Source: a virus
Virus record (IMG/VR): IMGVR_UViG_3300037189_001599
Coordinates: 1-25,104 of that record
DNA: 25,104 nt
Direction: 5' to 3' (one strand)
The position numbers and the translations under genes are program-made. Under the pieces are notes generated by a model. That model had not been told where the DNA came from. It searched no databases and was given only the letters and a program-made list of their open reading frames with translations. Below, piece by piece: positions 1 to 7,865 of this stretch; positions within the stretch are counted from its first letter, which is position 1, and every line of letters begins with the position of its first letter.

Positions 1-383
1 AAGTGCCATGGCTCCCAACCAATGTCAGCGTCAACAAAGAATAAATGTGTTGATTCTGTTTGTTCTAAGAACTTTGCAGTTAGTGTGTTGCGGGCACGAC
101 TGATAAGACTTTCGTTAACCATTGTTTCCAATGTCCAGTCAATACCAAGTTGACGGGCTGTGTTTGCCCACTTGATAAATGACATGAAAGTTGATTCAGT
201 CAACATACCACCATAGCATGGCATAGCGATATGCACACGGGTAGTACGCAAGAAATCAACGTTAACTTGAACTTGATTTCCCTGAGCTTGTTTTTGCTCT
301 GCTGCCGCTTGTTCAGCGATTTCCTGTACCTTTTCTACGGGTACAGTTTTCTCTTCGGTTTTTTTGGTTTTCTTTGTTGCCAT
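1..383 (-). CDS. Glycosyltransferase-like protein, 3' end outside window
   Basis: The ATG at 383 follows a good ribosome-binding site (GAGGA, 5 nt upstream) and about 127 codons are visible before the window edge. The N-terminus is Lys/Glu/Gln-rich (MATKKTKKTEEK) and probably disordered. The ordered part starts near residue 40 with a beta strand and glycine turn (HIAMPCYGG), continues with NESLISRARNTL, and reaches FFVDADIGWEP, where the DAD is a DxD-type metal/nucleotide-sugar motif. That order (strand plus GG, an NxSLxxRxRN segment, then VDAD) is what I know from GT-A-like glycosyltransferases of T4-like marine phages. The acceptor is unknown; modification of phage DNA, virion or host surface are all possible. 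It is the last visible gene of the minus-strand late block, 57 nt after the KxDG/HxGH gene. The fold is inferred from motifs only, and the C-terminal half is missing. Confidence 0.6.
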   Translation of the reverse strand, partial: MATKKTKKTEEKTVPVEKVQEIAEQAAAEQKQAQGNQVQVNVDFLRTTRVHIAMPCYGGMLTESTFMSFIKWANTARQLGIDWTLETMVNESLISRARNTLTAKFLEQTESTHLFFVDADIGWEPWH

Positions 384-407
384 TTTGTCCTCGTTAAAAT
401 GTATAAT

Positions 408-415
408 TATTTACA
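408..415 (-). promoter_or_regulatory. Weak T4-late-like promoter box (TGTAAATA)
   Basis: The minus strand reads TGTAAATA, a 6/8 match to the T4 late promoter TATAAATA, 24 nt upstream of the ATG at 383 and inside the only gap (384-440) between two late-type genes. The match is poorer than the GATAAATA boxes elsewhere in the window and AT-rich DNA gives chance hits, so this is tentative. Confidence 0.25.
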
Positions 416-440
416 CACTGAGGAGCAGTACGAAATATTT

Positions 441-2759
441 TTATTCTTCGTCTATATAATCAGATGATTCATTTACACCCGCTTTTTTAGGGCGATTGAT
501 GCTAACTTTAATGAACTCTTTATCATCTTGTTTGGGTGATGGTTTGTCTTTATAATTCTGAACATCCTGGTATTGTTTAATAGCAGATTGCTTGGTTACT
601 TCTTTAACTTCTTCTTCCGCCACACCTTGTTTTTCTTTTTGTTTGTTATGCCACAGACGATATTCGGCACTGGTATTAAATGTCTTACCAGCTTTCTTAG
701 CGGCAGCTTTTGCTTGTCTAGTAAGTTTAGCAGTCATCATTGCATCTTCGGAACGACCCTTGCCAGCGCCACCATATTCTGGACCTAGGTCATTATAACC
801 TTCCGCTACACCTTGCTGACTTTCTTTTAATGCAACCTTCATCAACTTGACAAATTGCATTTTTTTCTCTAATGACGCTTCTTTCAATAGAGGTTTTGCT
901 TTGCGAACAATATCAACTACACTTTCTTTCAGTGCTTTATCTTTGATTTGCTTAACTGCTTTTTGTTTTGGCTCTTTGACCTTTTTAGGTACATTTAGTC
1001 TTGATTTTGCTCTGTTCATAAATTCTAATACCTCTGCGTCACTTAATGCATCGGGCATAGCTTCACGCCAAAATGCAAATTGTTCCTCTTCTGTTGCGTT
1101 TGGATTCATTAATATCTCACGCATTGGGGTTGCTCTTGGTCCAGCTTCACTTTGTGCCGGATCGTTGACTTGTTGTCTTGCTATAATCTGTAGACTATCA
1201 AGTCCATATGATTTGTAGTTTACTTCACCTTGTTTGTTTGGCTTCATTAACCATTGAAATTCTGTTACTTGGTCTTCACCCAATACTAATACAACATTTT
1301 TATACTGACCGCTTAAATTAGTTAATATGCTGTTTAGATTAGGTCCAGTGTGAAAGATACTCGCTTCTTTTGGAAAGACTTTCTTGTATATATAAATCTT
1401 TTCTTCTGGTGTTAATGGATCATCTTTGCCCATTGTCTCAGATACAAAGAAAAACGGTGTTGCATGTAATTGTTGTGCTTGAATGATAACTGCTCTCGCC
1501 AATAACATGTGACCTTTATGTCCCATACCACGTCCCCAGCCAACTACTGCATCTACTTGAGGTTGAGTTGGTTGTGCTACTGCTTCAGTAATCTTCTTTG
1601 GTGCCCAGTTTTGTTGGTCAATTAACTTTAAGAATTGTCCGGGTAATGGATTGTCAAAACTAATCTCAGGGTGTGCTTGTACATAACCTTCTGGATTAGT
1701 TTGCATGATACCACCATGTAATCCTAAGCTTAGTGACTTAATCAATTGCATTTTAGCATTAGTAAGTCCTTCAACTGCACCTAATGTTGCTTCATAACCT
1801 TTTTGGTCTGCTAACATACCTTGTGCTTGACCTTCGCTTAGATTGGCTTGTGCCCATTGTGGGAAGTCTCTTACTAACCCTTCGCCTCTTAAATGACTAT
1901 TAAGATATGTATATAATATTCCACCGGGCTTACTTAAACCCTTTTTAGGTGCAAGATAGTTGTCAATGACATTAGCATTACTACTAATAAAGCTACCAAC
2001 TTTGTCAATATAACTTGTGTCAACGCCGGGCATTTCTTCTACGTATGTAGTACCTTGCACAATAATATCAGGCTTGGATAAACTCTCTGCATTTGGGAAT
2101 CTACCTTCATCGCTACTACCTAATGTTGGGTACCATCCAGTTGCGGCTACCATTAACTTTGCTTTTAATTGATTAGGGCTACCTATTCTTTTACCTAACT
2201 CACTATTGACTGGGATATGAAAGCCAGTGATGTTTGGCTTGAAGTCAAATGTTTTCGTGTTCTTGTTATAGACAGGCATTGCTGAATCACCGTCTGGCTT
2301 GACACCAGGATAAAACAATAAGCCACCTTCTAAGTAACCTGAATCAGGACTAATCTGTTCAAAGTAGGGCCATAAGTCTGCAACTTGTTTAGCGAATTGT
2401 GTACGACTAGCATCAGCACCGCCTCCTGTACCCAAGATAAACTTCATAATGTCTTGTGGATTGTTTGGTAGTGTCGGTACACCTGCTTTAGTTTGCATTG
2501 AACCACGTGCTATATAAGCCCATGCATTCTTTGGTATCATTCTAAAGACACCCTTTTCGTCACGACCCCAGTATATAACTGGCATGCCGTCCCATTTCAA
2601 TTCAATCGTATCATAATTATCAACCATGTGACTCATACGCTCAACCGCATGTAGTCCACCACCGCTACCATTTGAAATAACAAGGTCTTCTATATGTTGA
2701 TACTTACGTCCAACGCCAGGAGCTGCCGCTTCAAATAATGCTACGTCTGATAATTTCAT
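441..2759 (-). CDS. Two-domain nucleotidyltransferase-like protein (ligase-like KxDG plus HxGH domain)
   Basis: This 772-residue protein has two enzyme-like halves. The N-terminal half carries IELKWDGMP at residues 52-60. KxDG (Lys55) matches motif I of ATP-dependent ligases and capping enzymes, where the Lys is adenylylated, and GYLEGGLLFYPG (141-152) could be the acidic motif III. The second half has GRGMGHKGHMLLARA (409-423), whose HKGH (His414, His417) fits the HxGH motif of the nucleotidyltransferase/HIGH superfamily, followed by PLTPEEKIYIYKKVFP and a possible distal motif RATPMRE (542-548), like the SSTxxR of NMNAT-type enzymes. The C-terminal 180 residues are Lys/Glu-rich and hold QQGVAEG (648-654) and QGVAEE (711-716). 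The ATG overlaps the preceding stop as ATGA, so translation is probably coupled to the Pol-beta-type gene. Substrate and activity are unknown; the domain calls are motif-based inference. Confidence 0.6.
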   Translation of the reverse strand: MKLSDVALFEAAAPGVGRKYQHIEDLVISNGSGGGLHAVERMSHMVDNYDTIELKWDGMPVIYWGRDEKGVFRMIPKNAWAYIARGSMQTKAGVPTLPNNPQDIMKFILGTGGGADASRTQFAKQVADLWPYFEQISPDSGYLEGGLLFYPGVKPDGDSAMPVYNKNTKTFDFKPNITGFHIPVNSELGKRIGSPNQLKAKLMVAATGWYPTLGSSDEGRFPNAESLSKPDIIVQGTTYVEEMPGVDTSYIDKVGSFISSNANVIDNYLAPKKGLSKPGGILYTYLNSHLRGEGLVRDFPQWAQANLSEGQAQGMLADQKGYEATLGAVEGLTNAKMQLIKSLSLGLHGGIMQTNPEGYVQAHPEISFDNPLPGQFLKLIDQQNWAPKKITEAVAQPTQPQVDAVVGWGRGMGHKGHMLLARAVIIQAQQLHATPFFFVSETMGKDDPLTPEEKIYIYKKVFPKEASIFHTGPNLNSILTNLSGQYKNVVLVLGEDQVTEFQWLMKPNKQGEVNYKSYGLDSLQIIARQQVNDPAQSEAGPRATPMREILMNPNATEEEQFAFWREAMPDALSDAEVLEFMNRAKSRLNVPKKVKEPKQKAVKQIKDKALKESVVDIVRKAKPLLKEASLEKKMQFVKLMKVALKESQQGVAEGYNDLGPEYGGAGKGRSEDAMMTAKLTRQAKAAAKKAGKTFNTSAEYRLWHNKQKEKQGVAEEEVKEVTKQSAIKQYQDVQNYKDKPSPKQDDKEFIKVSINRPKKAGVNESSDYIDEE

Positions 2760-3484
2760 TTTAATATGTCCAATGCTTTACGGAACCACTCAAGACTACC
2801 TTCAGCAACTGGTTGTGGGAAATACTTTTCTTTCATTGCTTTGTATTTTTCAGGATACTGCTCTAATGCTTTCATCATTAGTGTAGGATTGCCCATGTCT
2901 TTTGCATTAGCAGTTGGTCCAATAATAATTTTAGCAATTTGATCCTTATCATTAGTAATAAGGTCTTTTGATTCTCTGTCTACTAGTCCCTTATATGGAC
3001 TCATCATTAAACTTCCACGTCCTGGTACTTGACTCATGTTTGCTAAGTCAGCCCACATAGCATGTAGTGTACCACCTTTTAATGTAGGATCGCTATAGTC
3101 ATGTGTATGCAATGGTTGTGCCGCGGCCGCATTCTCAACTGCCATTATGTCAACTTGAACCACGTCACTGGTGTTTCCTATTGGAATACCTACGTGAATA
3201 CTTACGCCAGTACGTGCGGCAAATAGACCTTTACTTTGAAAGTATTCTTCTAATGCTTTACGACTTAATTTTAATTCTTTGCTTGGGAATGCAGTCATCA
3301 ACTCTTTTGCATCTACCAATACATCAATATCACTTGAAATTTCTTTCTTACCTGCACTACCAATGGGGTATAATTGCATGTTAGGTGGCAATAGTTTTCT
3401 TAAATTATCCATGACTGCATTAAAGTTAGCTTTTTCTAACTGTACAGCATTTGGGACTACGTTTCCACCTTCAAATAATTTCAT
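2756..3484 (-). CDS. Pol-beta-superfamily nucleotidyltransferase
   Basis: A 242-residue protein. IGSAGKKEISSDIDVLVD (residues 41-58) is the signature GS-x(n)-DxD of the DNA polymerase beta/MNT nucleotidyltransferase superfamily, with Asp52 and Asp54 as likely metal ligands. A third acidic residue lies in VVQVDIM (Asp112), as expected for this fold. The family transfers NMPs from NTPs to nucleic acids, proteins or small molecules; the substrate here cannot be told. The C-terminus reads PQPVAEGSLEWFRKALDIL, sharing the VAEG motif with the next gene. It overlaps both neighbours (1 nt upstream, ATGA downstream), so it is expressed with the KxDG/HxGH protein. The fold call is good; the biological role is open. 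Confidence 0.7.
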   Translation of the reverse strand: MKLFEGGNVVPNAVQLEKANFNAVMDNLRKLLPPNMQLYPIGSAGKKEISSDIDVLVDAKELMTAFPSKELKLSRKALEEYFQSKGLFAARTGVSIHVGIPIGNTSDVVQVDIMAVENAAAAQPLHTHDYSDPTLKGGTLHAMWADLANMSQVPGRGSLMMSPYKGLVDRESKDLITNDKDQIAKIIIGPTANAKDMGNPTLMMKALEQYPEKYKAMKEKYFPQPVAEGSLEWFRKALDILK

Positions 3485-3822
3485 TAGTAACTTACCTTAA
3501 TACTTTGAATTGTTCCCTGTGTGAACATGTTGATTTGTGCTCTCATCCAGACAAAGTTGCCTTGAATGTTAGCATAACTGATTTGTGTTAGATTGTTTGC
3601 GTCAATAGTGTGTACTGTAAACCAGTCACTACCTGCTGGATTCTCAACTAATGTAGCTTGGATAAGAATGCGTCCAGAAACACCAGTTAAGTTCCACAAC
3701 AATGTTTGTGTATCTCTATTCCCTAGATGATAATTGGCTGCTGGTTTTCTATCCCCTGTTACAGTTGACATATTACTGTACGCTGTTTGTGGGAACAGAA
3801 TTTGAGTGGTTATTTGGCTCAT
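3484..3822 (-). CDS. Small beta-rich, probably virion-associated protein
   Basis: 112 residues, with no Cys or membrane segment. The sequence alternates polar and hydrophobic residues with many Thr, Asn and Gly, as in an all-beta sandwich, and ends in a strand pair around NFVWMRAQINMF and IQSIKVSY. Small proteins of this style are common in the structural regions of T4-like marine phages, but I do not recognise a named family. The start codon overlaps the stop of the 55-residue gene by one base (TAATG), and its own stop overlaps the next ATG, so it belongs to a four-gene coupled unit starting at 3989. A structural or decoration role is inference from composition and context. Confidence 0.6.
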   Translation of the reverse strand: MSQITTQILFPQTAYSNMSTVTGDRKPAANYHLGNRDTQTLLWNLTGVSGRILIQATLVENPAGSDWFTVHTIDANNLTQISYANIQGNFVWMRAQINMFTQGTIQSIKVSY

Positions 3823-3989
3823 TATGCTTTAACAACCTCAACGACTACAGAGTCACCGACTAACTCTTGGGCGACTTGTTCTAATGCTTGTTGGACATCA
3901 AGGTTAGCTACACTAGAAACTTCACCTTCGCTGTCCTTAACGATTTTGCTGAATTTGATGACTAAAACATCTTCGACAATCTTTGCCAT
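3822..3989 (-). CDS. 55-residue conserved-looking small protein
   Basis: A short ORF that fills the space between 3822 and 3989. It begins MAKIVEDVLVIKFSKIV and ends SVVVEVVKA, with a helical, Gln/Glu-rich centre (LDVQQALEQVAQEL) between two beta-like ends. The ATG at 3989 has a plausible ribosome-binding site (TTGGAG, 9 nt upstream) and sits 23 nt downstream of a GATAAATA late-promoter box; the stop overlaps the next ATG by one base. Tight packing, the ribosome-binding site and the promoter make it a real gene. It is acidic, soluble and without recognised domains. Function unknown; it is the first cistron of the late unit that includes the nucleotidyltransferases. Confidence 0.75.
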   Translation of the reverse strand: MAKIVEDVLVIKFSKIVKDSEGEVSSVANLDVQQALEQVAQELVGDSVVVEVVKA

Positions 3990-4012
3990 GGGGAATACTC
4001 CAATTAATAGAG

Positions 4013-4020
4013 TATTTATC
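4013..4020 (-). promoter_or_regulatory. T4-late-like promoter (GATAAATA)
   Basis: The minus strand reads GATAAATACTCTA, a 7/8 match to the T4 late consensus TATAAATA. It lies immediately after the stop of the gene ending at 4022 and 23 nt before the ATG at 3989. The same box with similar right-hand bases precedes other structural genes in the window. Confidence 0.6.
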
Positions 4021-4021
4021 T

Positions 4022-4714
4022 TTAGTCTTGTCGCTTTTCTAGTTTGTATCTTCTCTTAATCATATCACCGAATAGCATTGAAATCAATGTATTCGTACTT
4101 TCTTCGTCAAATTCTATGTAATAATGTGCTGAACAGTAGTTTTGATGCCAAGCTTTGTAATGACCCCTCAACCAAAGACGTAATGAATCGCTGGGAGAAA
4201 TAACAGTTTTGGTTCCTTTGTATCTGTTAATGAACTCAGCTAATTCTTCTTTAAAGTTAGCTTTGACACGTTTACTTTTTAGATAAACACGATATTTGTG
4301 TTTGGGTTCTTTAGCAAATAACTTGACACCTGTAGGAGCAATATCAACAATCTCGGTGAAATTGACATGTTCAGGACCTGCAATATTACGCAATGTATGC
4401 AACAACTGTAAATCATTACTGAAAATACCAGCAGTGGTACCCTCAATTCGTAGCGAACAAGTTTTAGTCTTTACGTGCTTGGTTTTCCAGTCAATGAAAG
4501 ACTCAATATCGTCTAAATCAATGTGTTGAATACGATTAGCATCATAGTATCTTCGGTTAGCTTCTAATCTTTTTAGATAGTCTAGCATAGTATCAACACC
4601 ATGCATGTACGCTATTCCAGGGATACTAAATCTAGCACGATATCTATACTTACCGTAGTACAGTACATCCCGATAATCAATTAAATCTATATCTGGTAGT
4701 TTAGCCGATGACAT
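4022..4714 (-). CDS. Uncharacterised phage protein, 230 aa
   Basis: A mixed alpha/beta soluble protein of 230 residues, basic overall. The first part (DYRDVLYYGKYRYRARFSIPGIAYMH) looks beta-rich and rich in Tyr and Arg; the middle has YLKRLEANRRYYDANR; the end (YYIEFDEESTNTLISMLFGDMIKRRYKLEKR) looks like a conserved C-terminal module. It resembles proteins I associate with T4-like environmental phages but carries no motif I can name. The start overlaps the end of clpA by 14 nt, so it is the third cistron of the dnaJ-clpA unit and probably expressed early. Many aromatic and basic residues could suit nucleic-acid binding, but that is only a guess. Confidence 0.6.
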   Translation of the reverse strand: MSSAKLPDIDLIDYRDVLYYGKYRYRARFSIPGIAYMHGVDTMLDYLKRLEANRRYYDANRIQHIDLDDIESFIDWKTKHVKTKTCSLRIEGTTAGIFSNDLQLLHTLRNIAGPEHVNFTEIVDIAPTGVKLFAKEPKHKYRVYLKSKRVKANFKEELAEFINRYKGTKTVISPSDSLRLWLRGHYKAWHQNYCSAHYYIEFDEESTNTLISMLFGDMIKRRYKLEKRQD

Positions 4715-6977
4715 TTATGAATCCATTACTATCTACTTCTACATTAATCTTAGGTGCTACGTCAAATACGATTACATCATCTACCAAGTTTGCTGTAACT
4801 GTGCTACTCTTAATCTTCTCAAACAAGATTTTCTTACTTAATGGTACACGAATCAATTCGTCAATCTTACGACCTAGAGGACGTGCGCCCATTTTGCTGT
4901 CATATCCATGCTCTGCAAGATATTCAACAACTGGTTCGCTCAAGTTAAGAGTAATGTCATGCACATTCTTAAGACTTTTCTTCAAGTCATCAGTGAACTT
5001 AATAACAATCTTTTTAATAGCCAACATATCTAGTTTGTTGAACTTACAAACCATGTCAATACGATTTCTGAACTCTGGCTTAAAGAACTCTTTCAATGCT
5101 TTCTCATCTTCGCCTGTACGTTCTTGCTTACCGAAACCGATTTGATTACGTTCACTGTCACTACTACCCAAGTTACTGGTCATGATAATGATACAGTTTT
5201 TAGCATTGACTTCTTTACCATTGCTACCTGTAACTCGACCTTCATCAAGCAATTGCAAGAATACGTCAAAGACTTCTGGGTGTGCTTTTTCAACTTCATC
5301 AAACAATAGAATTGAATATGGATTCTTGCTTAAGTCATTGATAAGCTTACCGCCACCTAATTCACCTTCACCGAAGCCAACATATCCTGGGGGCGCACCA
5401 ATGAACTTAGCAATAGCATGTTTCTCACTGAACTCACTCATGTCATACTTTAATAATGGCATGTCTAAGTTTTTACTTAATAGTTTAGCTAACTCTGTCT
5501 TGCCTGTACCAGTTGGTCCCAAGAATAAGAAACTACTTGTTGGCTTATTCTCGTTACCGATACCTGCATATGATACATACACACGTTCAAGTACTTTATC
5601 AACTGTTTCATCTTGACCATATAGTTTGTCTTTGATGTTAGACTCAAGGTTCTTGATACGTTCATCAGTAACATCAGCCATTTTATCAGCAGGTACACCT
5701 GTGTATCGTTCAACTTGTTCGTGAATCAACTCTTTGGTAATAACTGCACCGACATTCTCAAGCACACGTTGTTTAGCACATGCCGCATCTAACAAGTCAA
5801 TTGATTTGTCTGGATTCTTACGGTCATGAATATAACGAATAGCACATTCTACGCTTGCTTCAATTGCATCGTCAGTGATTTCTACGCTGTGGAAGTCATT
5901 CAATCGTGCTGATAGACCTTTAAGAATGCGAACCGTACTTTCTTGTGTTGGCTCGTCAATACTTACACGATAGAATCTACGCATTAACGCACGATCCTTC
6001 TCAAATGACTCGTAAAATTCTTCCCATGTAGTTGACGCAATAACTTTCAATGTACCTTTAGTAATTGCAGGCTTAATCATATTAGCAAAGTCAACACTGC
6101 CACCGCTTGCATTACCAGAACCTTTCATTGTATGTGCTTCGTCAATGAACAAAATAGCTTTGCGCTTTGTATTCAATGCTTGCAATACATTCTTAATCTT
6201 TTCTTCAAAGTCACCTCGATACTTACTACCTGCAAGCAAGCTAGCAACTTCAAGTGAATACAATTCGTGACCTTTTAAGAACTCAGGAACAGTTTCATCT
6301 ACGATTTGTTGTGCTAGCCCTTCTGCAATAGCAGTCTTACCTACACCAGGATCACCAACCATCAATACATTTGACTTGAATCGTTTAGCCAATACATTAA
6401 CAATGTCATTGACTTCTGTACTACGACCAATCATTGGCTCAATCTTACCATCTCTAGCTAATTGTGTAAGATTAGTTGTGTATTCTTCTAGGATATCGTC
6501 TGCTTGACTATCACTTAGTGCTGTAGTATAGTTGCCGCCTTTATAATGTTTCTGCCAGAAGGGCACAAACTCATTCTTAACGATTCCATACTTTAGTAAA
6601 AAGTAATGTGCATGACTATTTGTCTCTGCACTAATACTCAGATACAAGTCAATGGTTGTGATTGTTTTACGACCAGTGAAAAGAACTTGTGTGACACCAC
6701 GATTGATAGTGCGTTCTAAACTGTTTGTCTTTCTGGGTTGTACTTCTTCACCTGGGTTGACGTTCACTTGAATTGCTCGTAAGCTATCTAAGTAGACACC
6801 AATTTCTTTAGTTAAATTAGTTGTATCTGCACCAAATTGATCCAGACATTTTTTAAATGGGGGATGATTTACTAACGCAAGCAACAAATGCTCTACTGTG
6901 CAATATTGATGCTTGCGTTGTTTAGCAAATTCAATAGCCTGTTCGATAATTGCTTCTATTTCTACTGAACTGTGCAT
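4701..6977 (-). CDS. clpA: ClpA-type AAA+ unfoldase
   Basis: 758 residues, about the length of bacterial ClpA. The order is an N-domain (about 1-140), a first AAA+ module with Walker A GDPGVGKT (208-215) and Walker B ILFIDEAH (275-282), then a second with Walker A GPTGTGKT (487-494), Walker B ILLFDEVEKAH (556-566), the pore loop GYVGFGEG and the FRNR sensor region (636-639). No long ClpB-type coiled-coil middle domain is inserted, so it is ClpA/ClpC-like, not a disaggregase. IGF at 613-615 sits where ClpA carries the ClpP-docking IGL loop. The family unfolds substrates and feeds them to ClpP; no clpP is visible here, so a host ClpP is the likely partner. The ATG has AAGGA 7 nt upstream and lies 23 nt after dnaJ; the end overlaps the next gene by 14 nt. 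All catalytic motifs look intact. Confidence 0.93.
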   Translation of the reverse strand: MHSSVEIEAIIEQAIEFAKQRKHQYCTVEHLLLALVNHPPFKKCLDQFGADTTNLTKEIGVYLDSLRAIQVNVNPGEEVQPRKTNSLERTINRGVTQVLFTGRKTITTIDLYLSISAETNSHAHYFLLKYGIVKNEFVPFWQKHYKGGNYTTALSDSQADDILEEYTTNLTQLARDGKIEPMIGRSTEVNDIVNVLAKRFKSNVLMVGDPGVGKTAIAEGLAQQIVDETVPEFLKGHELYSLEVASLLAGSKYRGDFEEKIKNVLQALNTKRKAILFIDEAHTMKGSGNASGGSVDFANMIKPAITKGTLKVIASTTWEEFYESFEKDRALMRRFYRVSIDEPTQESTVRILKGLSARLNDFHSVEITDDAIEASVECAIRYIHDRKNPDKSIDLLDAACAKQRVLENVGAVITKELIHEQVERYTGVPADKMADVTDERIKNLESNIKDKLYGQDETVDKVLERVYVSYAGIGNENKPTSSFLFLGPTGTGKTELAKLLSKNLDMPLLKYDMSEFSEKHAIAKFIGAPPGYVGFGEGELGGGKLINDLSKNPYSILLFDEVEKAHPEVFDVFLQLLDEGRVTGSNGKEVNAKNCIIIMTSNLGSSDSERNQIGFGKQERTGEDEKALKEFFKPEFRNRIDMVCKFNKLDMLAIKKIVIKFTDDLKKSLKNVHDITLNLSEPVVEYLAEHGYDSKMGARPLGRKIDELIRVPLSKKILFEKIKSSTVTANLVDDVIVFDVAPKINVEVDSNGFINVIG

Positions 6978-7000
6978 AACTTTTCCTTATAAAATCTTAT

Positions 7001-7825
7001 TTACTTGTTTCGTGATTGCAATATAGCATCTAATATTGCGTTGTCTATTTTATCAGGAACTATGGGCTTAAGCAAGACATATTGGTCTCCTGTATGCCCA
7101 TTTACTTGTAATCCTTGACCTGCTACACGAACTTTGGTGTTAGGTTGTGTTTTGGGTTTGATTCCTAAATTGAATTTACTACCAGACAATGTAGTGAACT
7201 CAATATCTGTACCCACAATCAAGTCTAATACAGAGATTTCTACTTCACTGTGTAGGTCTAGTCCTTCTCTTTGGAACTTGTCATTGGCATGAACTCTGAA
7301 CTCAATGATTAACACACCATCGGGTATTAGATTATCATAGCGCATTTGTCCGCCATTATCTATACCTTTTGGAATGTCAACACGCACTGTTTGATTGCCC
7401 GAATTTGTTCTGAACTGTAGTACTTGTTCCCCACCATTCAATACTTGTTCTAGTGTAATCCAAATTGTAGTTTTGTATGTTGGGCGTTGCTGTCTTTGAT
7501 GACCAAACATTTGACCAAACATGTCGTGAAAGTCCATTCCACTTCTTGGGTCAAAGTTGAAATTGAATCCGCCACCAAAAGGACTTCCTGTAGTAAAGTG
7601 AAAGCCACCGGGTGCGCCACCCATACCACCGAAGGGATTTGGATTGTCGTATTGTTGTTTCTTTTCTGGATCGCTTAGTGTTTCATAAGCAGTTTGAATT
7701 TTTTGAAACATAGCAGTATCACCACCCTTGTCAGGGTGATGTTGATTTGCTAGTTTGCGATATGCTCTTTTAATATCTTCGGGGGTAGCATTTCTGTCTA
7801 CCCCCAGGGTTTGATAGTGTTCCAT
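7001..7825 (-). CDS. DnaJ-like co-chaperone, CbpA type (no zinc finger)
   Basis: 274 residues. A J-domain at 1-60 (YQTLGVDRNATPEDIKRAYR) contains the invariant HPD at 30-32, which stimulates DnaK ATPase. It is followed by a Gly/Phe-rich linker (65-108) and two C-terminal substrate-binding beta domains (TIWITLEQVLNGGEQ; LDLHSEVEISVLDLIVGT). The CxxCxGxG zinc repeats of type I DnaJ are absent, so it is a type II, CbpA-like protein; about 300 residues is usual, so this is slightly short but complete. It presumably recruits host DnaK. It is the first gene of the dnaJ-clpA unit. There is no obvious ribosome-binding site: a consensus sigma70 -10 ends 7 nt before the ATG, suggesting a leaderless or very short leader mRNA. 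Confidence 0.9.
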   Translation of the reverse strand: MEHYQTLGVDRNATPEDIKRAYRKLANQHHPDKGGDTAMFQKIQTAYETLSDPEKKQQYDNPNPFGGMGGAPGGFHFTTGSPFGGGFNFNFDPRSGMDFHDMFGQMFGHQRQQRPTYKTTIWITLEQVLNGGEQVLQFRTNSGNQTVRVDIPKGIDNGGQMRYDNLIPDGVLIIEFRVHANDKFQREGLDLHSEVEISVLDLIVGTDIEFTTLSGSKFNLGIKPKTQPNTKVRVAGQGLQVNGHTGDQYVLLKPIVPDKIDNAILDAILQSRNK

Positions 7826-7832
7826 AGTGTTG

Positions 7833-7862
7833 ATTATAGCACAGTTAGTGTGCTATTGTCAA
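7833..7862 (-). promoter_or_regulatory. Consensus sigma70 promoter of dnaJ-clpA
   Basis: The minus strand has TTGACA (7862-7857), an 18-nt spacer and TATAAT (7838-7833), the latter in the extended form TGCTATAAT. Both hexamers are perfect. Only 7 nt separate the -10 from the ATG at 7825, so transcription should start at or next to the start codon. A CATAAATA late-like box (7870-7863) abuts and just overlaps the -35 element. Confidence 0.8.
7836..7856. promoter_or_regulatory. Perfect inverted repeat in the dnaJ promoter spacer (possible operator)
   Basis: ATAGCACA and TGTGCTAT form a perfect 8-bp inverted repeat around the 5-nt centre GTTAG. It fills the promoter spacer and overlaps the first bases of the -10 hexamer. 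No T-tract follows on either strand, so it is not a standard terminator. Position and symmetry suit a repressor or activator site; the binding protein is unknown. Confidence 0.5.
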
Positions 7863-7865
7863 TAT

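Noticed and set aside
4708-5145. Open 145-codon plus-strand frame antisense to clpA
   Set aside because: It lies wholly opposite a well-supported ClpA coding region, has low-complexity Ser/Thr/Leu composition typical of antisense frames, and shows no recognisable domain.
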